Shown: positions 10,229-20,983 of the stretch, in pieces
How the letters are laid out: each line of letters opens with the position of its first letter
Numbering within the stretch: position 1 is the first letter of the stretch
The notes under the pieces: model-generated
The model's input: the letters and a program-made list of their open reading frames with translations, nothing else
Database searches by the model: none
Told to the model about the DNA's origin: nothing
Position numbers and translations under genes: made by a program
From: Craterostigma plantagineum
Lineage: Eukaryota; Streptophyta; Magnoliopsida; Lamiales; Linderniaceae
Reading direction: 5' to 3'
Assembly: GCA_027422505.1 (NCBI GenBank)
Contig: JAPQWV010000305.1
Coordinates: 310,001-374,000 of the forward strand
Length of the DNA stretch: 64,000 nucleotides

Positions 10229-12532
10229 CTAATCCCTCTCGACTGTGCCCTTCCCTCGAGAAGCATCGCTACTGTCGTCCAAGTCAAACGCATCCCGAAG
10301 ACTCTTCCCCGACGTCGGCTTCGGTAGAGATCGCCGAGAGCCTAACGCCATAAAAGCTGCTTCAGGATTCAGGAAGGTAAAGGGATGCGCACCCTCTGGG
10401 AAACCATTCGCGCGGATCTGGGACAGACACCCTTGGAACCCAAAATTAAAATACATGTTAGCTGCCTCAGATACTTTCTCCACAGGAACCAGCTTTGGGT
10501 TGGGCTCATGCTCTCGGCTACGACGAATCTCCCTCCCCGAATGAAGTTCCTAGCGAAGTTTATCGACCTCAAACCGAGCCCTTGCAACTGATCCTTCAAA
10601 CGACCCATTTCTTGAGCTTCCTCACTGATTCGCATGGTCATCTCCACGATGCAAGATCGCGCTGAGTCAATCATTCGTTGCTGAAGACGATACCGCCGAG
10701 CCCCCTCAGAAGACAAGGAGTAGGCCTGAAGACAAATGGGAAACAATCAAGAAGAATCCTCAACCAAGAGGTGGAAAAATAAATATACCTAGCTCAAAGC
10801 CAATGCCCATTCTTCTAGAAACGACCGTCGGACAGTTCCCTGGCAAAATCCTTCTCCTCGGGAGTGACAAATTTCATTATATACGATAGGGAAGACTCCC
10901 CGTCCTTCTCTAGCAGGAAATGGGGATGAGGAGCAGGCCGAGGTAAAAAAGGACCCTCAGGCAGGGGATCTGGAGGCGTAGGTGGCGATGGCCTTACTCG
11001 CTTGGGTCGCCTTTCTCTTACGTGGAGTTGATGCCTCATCTTCGGGGACATCCACCGAAGGTCCACCATACTACCCTTGGAAACGAATCGAGGCACCCCG
11101 GGTACGAATAGTCATGACCGGGACAGTGCCCAAACCCTCACCCCTAAAAATAAAAGACAGTCAAGGAAAGAAAAGCTAAGAAGCGAAAATGAAAGAAAAA
11201 CATACCCTGGGCCGAGGATGGACAACCGCCTCAAGAGGAACATCAGACACTAGCTCTCGCCCGCCTATGAGCCAAGAATTCCAGCAAGAGGTCGGGCGAA
11301 TCACCTGGAGCCTGACAATGATCTCGCCGCCGAAGCAAGGAAAAACGATGATCCTGATGTCGGGAGGAAGGGCGCACAAACAAGAATTTGTTCATCCACC
11401 CCTTGGTGGCAGTGAAGTTATCATTGAAGACATCCGTAGAGGGCACGAAGACGAACTTTCCAGCGTCCCTTTCACATACCCGGAAGAAACTAACAATTAG
11501 CTCGGTGGTAAGAGGGAACTTAATCGTCAGGGCAACCGGGGCCAGAGTTAGGAGCAAACTACAGGAGTTAGGGAATATTTGGCCAGGGGAGATTTCTAGG
11601 ACCGATCTCGTCTCAGGGTTCAGGCAGATAGCCCCCCGACGGGGCCTCCTTCAGGGTCCGAATAGCACTTAGGAACCTGGATGATCCACCCGACTATACC
11701 CGGGCGCTCGAAGCTCGGGATGAAACCGTAGAAGCCCCATTTGAAGAAGGTCTTCATGTCGTTCAGATGCGTGCGTTTGGGAACGTAGTCTTCCGCCAGC
11801 TCCTTCTCCCATTTTTCTGCTCCTCGACCGGGGGACTTCGATCTTGGAGAGCTGGCGTTAGAATTCCTCGGCATCCTCCTTTAGCTCCTTTTTTTGCTTC
11901 TTGGCTGCGGCAATCTCCCGACCCATCTCCTCGACCTTCTCGCGAAGGTCAGCTTCGGTTTGGGTCAGCGCCCGGTTCTTCTCGGAGAGGTGGGAGACAC
12001 GCTTCATGGACTCGGCGACAAGAGAAAGACTGTCAGAACCAGGTTAAGGAAATTGTTTCAGTAAGACTTTTTTAATGCGGATGGGAAGAGGAAGTAATTA
12101 CCTACCCGAGGGAAACAGAGAAAGCGCTCCGAAGATCAGCGTAGGAAAGCTCGCGAGCAAACCTTCGGTTGGCTTCATCGGGGAATTCCCGAAGGAATTC
12201 CCAACTCTCCTCTCTCGAAGGCTCGCTGAAAAAGTGCCGGCTCCCTTGGAACACGGGATCGGGAGGCAGCTCGAGCAGGAGGGGGTAGGCTCGGAGTCCA
12301 TAGAAGGAGCCCCGGAACTACCACTACCCCTAGAACGGGTCCTCGGGGAACCTTCCCGAAATGACTCAGCACTCACACGGGGCCTACCCCCTACACTAAC
12401 TACAAGGCTACCCGAACCCCCCAAGGAATAGCTATCACTACCGGAAGAACCACTACTGCTGCCCGAGCAACCCGACCCCCCGGCAAAACTACCCGAAGCC
12501 ACACGAGAACTATCGCTGGAGCTAGAAGTCAT
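10229..12532 (-). pseudogene. Opposite-strand intron-containing gene-like block in the Tat 3' region
   Basis: Between integrase and the 3' LTR the coding signal is on the minus strand. It starts at an ATG at 12532 with a Ser/Gly-rich leader (MTSSSSDSSRVASG) and ends with GTVERD and a stop at 10229. At least three GT-AG introns can be placed: about 12101-12030, about 11206-11145 and about 10787-10728 (minus-strand order). Parts between them include a coiled-coil stretch (EKNRALTQTEADLREKVEEM) and blocks such as DMKTFFKWGFYGFIPSFE and LPLTTELIVSFF-type sequence. These remind me of the plant family called putative gypsy-type transposon (PF04195), from memory. Antisense extra genes in this position are known for Tat elements. 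Stops and frame changes suggest decay, and exon order is only partly resolved. Confidence 0.55.
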
Positions 12533-12679
12533 GATGCTGAAAGAAAAGGCTAAGGAAAGAAAGACTTACGAAAACCTAAAAAGCTTGGAGAGGGCCGGAG
12601 GACTCGAGAGCTCGGGAACTTCGGGAAGAGAGAGAGTAGTGAGAGAAAGTGAAGAAGAGAAATGAAAAAATGGAGTGGG

Positions 12680-12690
12680 ATATATATAGG
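12680..12690 (-). promoter_or_regulatory. TATA box for the opposite-strand block
   Basis: Read on the minus strand the sequence is CCTATATATATCCC, about 150 bp upstream of the ATG at 12532. The interval between them is CT-rich, as plant 5' leaders often are. This suggests a separate promoter inside the retrotransposon directed against its genomic strand. Confidence 0.5.
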
Positions 12691-13013
12691 TCCCATTCGC
12701 TCGATCTAAACCCTTGAATACAGATTTAATCAACGGACTGCAATTGCCCGCGTCGACTATACCTTGATTCGCGTCGATGTCAGGAAGGGCGGATCGAGTT
12801 CCCGCCCAGACGTCCCATCACCACGGACAAATAAGAAGGCAACATGTGGCTTGTGAGCAAAACGGTTTATGTCCCGAGAAAATAAGCAGCGCGCCTCGAC
12901 GGAAGAACAACCCACTCAGGAAGGGTACCACTGTGGCCCTCGAAATTGGTAGCGGCTCGGATATTTTGCCGCAACCACACGGACGTTCGAAATTCACCGC
13001 ACTCTTTTGAATC

Positions 13014-13026
13014 GAAGGGAGGGGAC
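13014..13026 (+). other. Polypurine tract of the Tat element
   Basis: GAAGGGAGGGGAC lies directly before the 3' LTR, where plus-strand DNA synthesis is primed. Confidence 0.75.
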
Positions 13027-13799
13027 TATTGTTACCCTCGGGTTCTACCGACCCCCGACAAAATAACCGACCCACCTCAACTAACGTAACCACCCTACCT
13101 GAAGGACGGCCTCTGCCCTCAGCGCGGTCTCGGGCTAACAAGGCCGACCCTCAGGATAGAGACCCTGAACCCAGCGGCGGATGGATCGCGCAAGAGGCAC
13201 CTTGCAGACCCCGAAATCTTCCCCGACCCTCGGGTTAGTCACCCGAGGGGCTCCGCCTCCAGAATACCTGGCGAAATCACCTCTGGAAGGGAAAGGTGAT
13301 CTCCTCGGAATCCATCCCCGATGCCCGAGACGTGTACGTACCTTTAGGGAACTCGGCCCCTAGATTGGAAACCGCCAAGATCTCCCCACGGCGACGATAG
13401 CAGAACGTGCAAGGAATAACCGCCCAGAACAGAATGGGCCAAGGGACGTGCCATCGTGGGAAGTAAGGAGACCCGAGTCCGAGAAACGTGGGAAGTGGGT
13501 AAAACCGCTCGTAAATCATCCAAGGTAAGAACCCTATAAATATCACAAAGCACGCTCAGAACAGGTATCATTTTTCTCACTTATCTTATCGTTACTATGC
13601 TCTTTTAATTACACGCACTTTCGTTCTTGATGCCTTACACCTGGAAAACGGAAAATACCCTCCTGACCTAGGCAAGAGGGCAAGCGACCCCCCACCCTCA
13701 CCCTGTTCCTAAGTCTTCAGGCGAAATCTGCGGCGGAGCTAAGGCGGGAAAGAGTTCGTTGGCCGTTTAGTGCGGCAGATCCATTTTTTGACGACATCA
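13027..13799 (+). repeat. Tat 3' LTR (773 bp)
   Basis: This is the uninterrupted LTR copy, TATTGTTACCC to GACATCA, followed by target duplication GTTAA. It retains the empty hAT site CTCCTCGG and the TATA sequence CTATAAATA. Confidence 0.92.
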
Positions 13800-14103
13800 G
13801 TTAAAATATATGTTTGATATTCAATTTTAGCACCTTATAATCATTAATACGTCGAATTAGTCATAACTGAACCAATGGTAATGGTTGATCGTGGCTTTGG
13901 TTCAAATTGAAATAGACCCGTTATTCGCACTAGTATATTTAGCACACTCAAATGCGGGTGATATAATAAATAAAAATTTAATATTATTCTTAACTGACAA
14001 TAGTAATTAATTAAAAGTAATGGGTGATTTAATTTAATTTTTAGTTTTTTAATAAAGCTTAATTGACAAACTATTATAATTACCCCTCACCCTTAATATA
14101 ATA

Positions 14104-14339
14104 CTCACTCCGTCCCAGCAACTTTATCACATAAGTTGCTGGCCACGCAAATTAAGGTGGCATTATTATAATAATGTAGTACAATGAAAAGGTAACAAAG
14201 TGTATATTTTAACACGTCTTTTAAGAATATTTAATATTATTATATTGATTGTTTGTGTTAGTTTTTTGCTAAATAAGGAAATGTGATAAAATTATTGGGA
14301 CGTCCGTAAAGTGTGATAAAATTAGTGGGACAGAGGGGG
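14104..14339. mobile_element. Stowaway-type (Tc1/mariner) MITE, 236 bp
   Basis: The termini CTCACTCCGTCCCA and TGGGACAGAGGGGG are inverted repeats of the CTCCCTCCGTCCC class. They are flanked by TA at 14102-14103 and 14340-14341. There is no coding sequence. Confidence 0.85.
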
Positions 14340-15604
14340 TAGAATACATGGACCAGTTTGGATTTGTAACTGCTATGTTATTTTAGCTGTTGATATCGGA
14401 ATGGTTATAATTTTTTCGTAATCGATTTTTTTTGTAATTTTCACTTGAAATAAAATAACTGTTGATATCGTAAAATGCAACCATTCGTTCGTAACTGGCT
14501 TTCTGAACTTTTTGAACACTAGTTGTAAATACTGAAGAATTCTTTTAAATAAATACGGAAAGAATTGACTAGCTAATTGATCACTTGTTAAAACTAGAGT
14601 TGTCAAATGGGCCCGCGGCCCACGGGTTGTTTTTTAGGCCCGCCAGAAAATAAAATAAAAAAATTTATATTAAATAATAAGATTTATTAATAAATTATAT
14701 TGATTTATATTTTTTGAGCTATGATTTGTACTTTCGTAACATAAATAATTAATACTAAAAAAGTTGATTAAATTAGATATATTTTGCAACTTGAATTCTT
14801 CATTTTTTTTTTTTTTACTTTTTTTCCTTTTTCTCATTATTTTTATCTATTTTAATTATTTTTTCCTAATTTTTTCCTATTTTTTATTTTTTCTTTCTTT
14901 TTTTATTTTTTGAAACAGGCAGGCTTGTCCGCACCCGGCCAGGCCCGCCTCATTCGCTCGGCCGCCGCACAAGCACAAAATTTTCAAGCTTCTCCCCCTT
15001 CTTCTATTAATGGAGGCACGAGGAGCTCCATCTCCTTATATCCTTTTTTTCTTTCTCTTTTTTGGTTGTTGGTCTGTTTCTCCTTTGGGAGTTCGACCTC
15101 CTCACTGTGGAGTGATTTCTCTCCTTTGTTGGGGTGTCCTTGCCGAAGAAAACAAGATACTTGAGCCGAAGACCGAAGAAAGTGAAGAGTATTGTAGATT
15201 TGGTTTAAAAGTTATCTGGTGGTATGTTATTTAGTTATTTGTGTGTAAGATTTTGTTTCTTGTTTCTACTTTTGTTTTTTCTTTTTTTTTTTTTTTGTAT
15301 TTGGCCAGTATTGATTATGCATTGGGCTATGTAAATTTTTATTAAAATTCATTTAAAAAAAAGAGTATGGATAGAAAACAAAAAAAAAAAAAAAGAAAAA
15401 AACCTTACAGTGGCTATATTGTAAATAAAGCAAATTCAAAGTAATTTTAATCGACTAATGCAATAAACGATCTCAAAATCGAAATTACTCAAACACTTAC
15501 TCTACTGTTCACCATCATCAGCTCTGCTACACCGAAAACCCTAAAACCTCCTCCATTTCCAATCCAAAACAAAAAAAAGGAGGAAAGAAGAGGAAAGATC
15601 GACG
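14340..15604. other. Intergenic region upstream of XPD with a truncated hAT-like end
   Basis: At 14595 the sequence TAGAGTTGTCAAATGGGCCC looks like a hAT terminal repeat, but I find no matching right end, so the element is truncated or absent. Long T-rich tracts lie at about 14808-14910 and 15279-15298, and an A-rich one at 15354-15402. A telo-box-like AAAACCCTAAAACC lies near 15536, about 65 bp before the XPD start, as often found in promoters of plant housekeeping genes. I see no other gene. Confidence 0.5.
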
Positions 15605-18600
15605 ATGAAGTTTCAACTTGAAGACGTAACGGTGTACTTTCCCTACTCACATATCTACCCAGAGCAATACTCGTACATGCTCGAACTCAAACGCGCTTTG
15701 GACGCAAGGGGGCACTGCCTATTGGAGATGCCGACGGGCACCGGCAAGACTATCGCTCTCTTGTCGTTGATCACAAGCTACGTTCTGTCGAAACCTTCGA
15801 ACCCCGTCAAGCTAATTTACTGCACGCGAACCGTGCACGAGATGGAGAAGACCCTTGCAGAGCTCAAATTGCTCCACAAGTAACTTTCTTATTTCGATTT
15901 TGATTGTTCGGATATGGTTTAGTTGGATTTGCGCTCGATAGGAGAAGATATTAATGTAGTTTCCCTTTTTCTTGTGACGAATATCAATTGAAATGGTCTC
16001 CCATGTAATTAGTTTGAGCTTCATACCATGTTTGGACACCGCCTCAATTTAGTTTTGGTAATTGTTTCAGGTACCAGGTTGAGCAATTGGGTCCCTCGGC
16101 GAGGATTTTGGCTTTGGGGCTATCGTCGAGGAAGAATTTGTGTGTTAATCAGAGGGTGGTGTCGGCAGAGAATAGGGACAGTGTGGATGCGGCTTGTCGG
16201 AAGCTGACTGCGAGCTGGGTTAGGGCTATGGCTGTGGAGAATCCAAATGTTCCCTTGTGTGATTTCTTTGAGGGTCTGGAGAAAGCCGGATCAGATGCAG
16301 CATTGCCCCCGGGAGTTTACACATTGCAGGTTAGATTGTAGAATCATTGAAGGCGTCGTTTCCCTTTTTGTTATTTGTATATGTTTTTGGGATCTACAAT
16401 CCGAAAGAATTGAGTAGCTGTTCTATCCGTATTTTATTATTTGGAGGTTTGCATGATAATTAGAAGTGTTTCTGGTGAATTGGATCTTATTGACAATCTT
16501 TCTTCTTGGAAAGAAAAAGATCAAATCTTTGCTTAATATTCTTGCATCTGGTCTTTGGTCGATGTTTTTGAAATATTGATTCCTTGTTATGTCGGCTGCA
16601 ACATCCCTTTTAAGAAATTTGATTGCTATTTGAAAAAGCATATTATAAAGTGTGATCTTTTTGTGTAATTATTATTTTAAGGATCTGAGGGCATTTGGGA
16701 AGGAAAGAGGTTGGTGCCCGTACTTTCTAGCCCGCCATATGGTGCAATTCGCCAATGTAGTCGTTTATAGCTACCAATATCTGCTTGACCCAAAGGTTGC
16801 TCAAATAATATCAAAAGAAATGCAACGAGAGTCAGTTGTGGTGTTTGATGAGGCGCACAACATAGATAATGTGTGCATTGAGGCCCTTAGTGTGAGTGTC
16901 AGGAGGCAGACACTTGAAGGTGCATCGAGGAACTTGAATAGGATGAACACTGAGATTGAAAGGTACATATGTGGTCATCTGGCCTGGTGCTGTTATCTTT
17001 TTGGTCAAAATATTTGGGAAATGAAATCGAAGACTTGTTGAGTTACTGATTCATAGTGGATCGAAGTTTGAAAAAAAAGTTGCATATTATCTTTCTATTC
17101 TCTGAACCTTCTTCTAACATGGTAGGAAGGTTAAAGGCCACGGATGCTGGACGATTGCGTGCAGAATACAACCGTCTTGTTGATGGCTTGGCTCAGAGGG
17201 GGAATCTTCCCGGTATCTTGAATTCGTACATATCTCATGAATTCTAAAATACAGCTTTCCACTATAATATGCTAATTGGAAATATCTGTCTATTTCAGCT
17301 TCTGATACATGGTTAGCAAATCCAGTCTTGCCTGAAGATATACTGAAGGAAGCAGTGCCGGGAAATATCAGACGTGCAGAGCACTTCTTGTCGGTATTAA
17401 GGAGGTTGGTCCAGTACCTAAAAGGGCGACTGCAGACAGAAAATGTTGAAAAGGAGGGTCCTGTTACATTTGTTGCATCAATCAATTCCCAAGTTGGAAT
17501 CGACCAAAAAATGTTGAGGTTTTGTTATGACCGGCTTCATTCACTTTTGCTGACTTTGGAGATAACTGATACAGATGAATTTATACATATCCAAACTATT
17601 TGTGATATGGCTACTCTTGTGGGGACTTACACCCGAGGATTTTCAATTATTATTGAACCTTTTGATGAAAGAATGCCCCACATACCCGACCCTGTACTAC
17701 AGGTTCGTGCGTAGAATTTTATTTTTTTATTTACTCCAGAATGCTAGTGCATGTTTGTATTCTTTTCACTAGACCCACTTATTGCCACAACTCTGAAATA
17801 TTATTTGTGCGTTTGATATTCAGCTCTGCTGTCATGATGCTTCTCTTGCTATAAAGCCGGTGTTTGAACGGTTCCAATCTGTTGTGATTACTTCTGGGAC
17901 ACTCAGCCCCATTGATCTCTATCCTCGTCTGCTTAATTTCAACCCTGTTGTTAGTCGAAGCTTTACAATGTCCTTGACAAGAGATTGTATTTGCCCGATG
18001 GTTCTCACTAGAGGAAGGTAAAATAACTGGAGCTCATGTTCGCATCTTCTGCTAGAAACTTGACGACGATTTGTGAAATCATTCTGTATTATATTTGAAA
18101 AATTAATATACTGGTAACATTGTGGGCTTCTTTGTCAGTGATCAATTTCCCGTGAGCACAAAGTATGATCTTAGGAGTGACCCCGGTGTGGAGAAAAATT
18201 ATGGGAAACTTCTTCTCGAAATGGTGTCTGTTGTCCCAGATGGAATTGTGTGCTTCTTTGTCAGTTACTCTTACATGGATGGAATTGTTAATAGCTGGCA
18301 TGAAACGGGAATTCTGAAGGTAATCATGTGATTCACATCATTGGACTAAGTCTATAGTATTCACAACCACGCCTTGTGTTAAATATGAATCTCATTTCGA
18401 ATCTGTTGCAGGAGATAATGCAACATAAGCTCGTCTTCATAGAGACGCAAGATGTAGTTGAAACCACCCTGGCTCTAGACAACTACCGTAAAGCTTGTGA
18501 TTGTGGTAGAGGTGCTGTCTTCTTCTCTGTTGCAAGGTATCTTCAGACCCACTCTCTTGTTCTGCAATTTGCAGCCAGATTTGTTAATATCTTTTGTTAA

Positions 18601-20462
18601 ATTAGAGAGTTTAATATATCATATCTAGGTTAGTTGATATGATACCTAAATTAGTTATGTTGGGAGGTCTAGATTAGTTGATTTATTATCAATATCAGTT
18701 CATTTATGTGTGCGTCATATATGCATCCTTCTGACAGTATTTTCCTTGTAAACCTGGACTCTATTCGATATAATGCGCAGTGGTTGCTACTTGCTTTTCC
18801 TATAGTGAGCTGAATGATTCTCTTGTTAGCCATATAGAAGAGAAGAGATATAACCTCACTGAAGAAATGAAGTTATTCCAGTGGCTAGCAGTCTTAGGTG
18901 TTTTATGAATTGGAGACAGTTTCAAATTGCAACGGTCTATTCCAGTATTCATCCTCATCACTGGAGCAGCAATATTTGCAACCTTTTATTCTACTATCGT
19001 TAATTTTTGTACAGGGGAAAAGTGGCAGAGGGCATTGATTTTGATAGACACTATGGAAGACTAGTTATTATGTTTGGTGTTCCATTCCAGTACACTCTGA
19101 GCCGGTCAGTTTCAGTCTGTTCTAGTTACTTATTTTTTTGTAATTAGTTATTCCACCATAGTGTAAATTGGAATACGGCTCAAGAACCTAAAAAGTTCAT
19201 GCCTTGAATTTTGTTGCCCTGAAATGCGGTTGCTGCCCTCAGGCAAATTGGCTAGGATTTGAATTAGGAGCGTCCTTGTTTGGCGACATATTTATTTTCT
19301 TTGTGCGTTGGGTGTTTTATCATATAAAGAAGAGGAATTTGAAAAACGAAATGATCCATCAGTTTATTAAATTTTTTTAATTGGCAGAAACTCAGTTCTT
19401 GTAAAACTATCAATCGCGTGGGACTGGATTTTTCGACTCTTGTATGGGTTAGGTAGCTTGACTGTTTCTCTGCAACTAATGAGTTCTGCATCACATCGTC
19501 AGCCGTTTTGAATGAGTTACTCCCAGAGGAAATCAATTAAGAAAATGGAAGTCATTTGTATCAATGCATATCTGCTTTGTGAACCTGAGAATGAGAGTAT
19601 AATTGCATGCCTCTCTCTTTTGCTTTATTTGGAATCTAATTAGCTTACATTTCTCGTGCAGAATTTTACTTGCGAGATTGGAGTACCTGAGGGAGACTTT
19701 CCAAATAAAAGAGGGTGATTTCTTGACTTTTGATGCTTTGGTAAGCTAATTTTCACTTGGATTCTAATCTAGGAGAATTTTATGGTTTGGACATTCGACT
19801 CACATGAATGACAATGTATCATGCTCAGAGACAAGCTGCTCAATGTGTGGGACGTGTAATCAGGTCGAAAGCAGATTATGGAATGATGATTTTTGCTGAT
19901 AAGAGGTTCATATTTTCTCCACTTTTAACCACAATTAGTATTTTTTTTCTAGCAGTTGATCCTGAGCATATAGTTCTGAGAAGTGAAAACATTTATTACC
20001 CGGTCCTCAATTTCTACGTCTCGTATTTCAAAATAATATAACAAGATCACAAAGTTTTCACCAACCTGGTAATTTCCAGCCTAACCTAACCTTTTATGGC
20101 GTCATGTTTCAGATATAGCCGTCATGACAAGCGCTCAAAGTTGCCAGGTTGGATACTGTCTCATTTGCGCGAGGCCCACCTTAATTTGAGTACTGACATG
20201 GCCGTTCATATAGCACGAGAGGTATTTTATTGAAGCGCATATGATTCCATATCATGTTTCTTATCTTAGTTTATGAATTGAATTGCAATGGTAGCTTGTA
20301 AAACTACGCGACTATATATGTCATTTCTTTCCACTGCTAATGCAGTTCTTGAGGAAAATGGCCCAACCATATGACAAAACTGGGGCAATGGGTAAAAGAA
20401 CTCTCCTATCACAAGAAGACCTCGAGAAAATGGTCAATGGAGCTTCGGAATTATTGTTTTGA
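15605..20462 (+). CDS. XPD: DNA repair helicase XPD/UVH6 (TFIIH subunit)
   Basis: This is the 5'-3' superfamily 2 DNA helicase of TFIIH, acting in the nucleus in nucleotide excision repair and transcription initiation. Thirteen exons can be joined with GT-AG junctions in phase: 15605-15879, 16071-16329, 16682-16962, 17130-17212, 17299-17702, 17824-18017, 18139-18319, 18412-18536, 19015-19104, 19662-19740, 19829-19905, 20113-20221 and 20346-20462. They give 757 residues, close to the family length of about 760. The Walker A motif MPTGTGKT is at residues 42-49 and DEAH is at 234-237. The four cysteines of the 4Fe-4S domain are visible (NLCVN, AACRK, LCDFF, GWCPYF), the last at 190. C-terminal helicase blocks include [17 protein letters not shown] and [14 protein letters not shown]. 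No stop or missing catalytic residue is seen. The last about ten residues (GASELLF) differ from what I recall of Arabidopsis UVH6. Confidence 0.97.
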
Positions 20463-20983
20463 AAGGTACTTTAGTAAATCTGCAGAATCAGTTTGCCTCT
20501 TTTCTTATTTATTTTTCTACCAGAAGTGCATATGCTTGCAGCTTTCCTTTTCTTCCAAGTGAATATGATACTTGAGAGTAGCATCATCATTGTTTTGTTT
20601 CGGCATTTTGTTTCTGTTTTTCTAATCTGTAGATTGATGACATATGGAATGAAAATCAGCGTTAAAAAGGAAATCTCTTGGTTCTTCTCGTAGTAACCTT
20701 AGAATATCTTAAGTACTTGCAAGTAAATATAGATAGTTAGAAGCCAAGAAACAATTACAAGAGATGAGAAGCATCTGACTGTAACATTACATGACTGTTT
20801 GCATTGCTCGGGCCCGAAAAGGTAACATTTATCCTTCGCCAATGCGAAGAATGAGCCTTTTCTTCACACTATACGACTGTAATAGGAAACCCCTATGGGC
20901 CGCTGAGCACTTATTGTATGCAGTGACTGATTTAATGGTACATGCATAGATAGTATTACACATTGATTGATCTGCTCCTAACA
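20463..20983. other. Convergent intergenic region (3' ends of XPD and R3H)
   Basis: These 521 bp separate the XPD stop from the stop of the minus-strand R3H gene, so both 3' untranslated regions should lie here. I see no further gene. Confidence 0.6.

Larger units (their letters stand above)
2270..13799 (+). mobile_element. Ty3/gypsy Tat-lineage LTR retrotransposon, decayed
   Basis: The element is bounded by the 5-bp direct repeat GTTAA at 2265-2269 and 13800-13804. Two LTRs of about 772 bp (after removing the inserted hAT) flank gag, protease, reverse transcriptase, RNase H, a second RNase H and integrase, in that order. Integrase after RNase H defines Ty3/gypsy, and the extra RNase H domain is known from the Tat lineage. 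The LTR termini implied by the target duplication are TATTG...ATCA rather than TG...CA. The LTRs differ at roughly 40 positions by eye, about 5%, which suggests an old insertion. Every main domain carries frame breaks, so this copy is not autonomous. Confidence 0.93.

Noticed and set aside
14595..14965. hAT-like left end TAGAGTTGTCAAATGGGCCC
   Set aside because: No matching right end and no 8-bp duplication were found, so it is only noted as a truncated piece.
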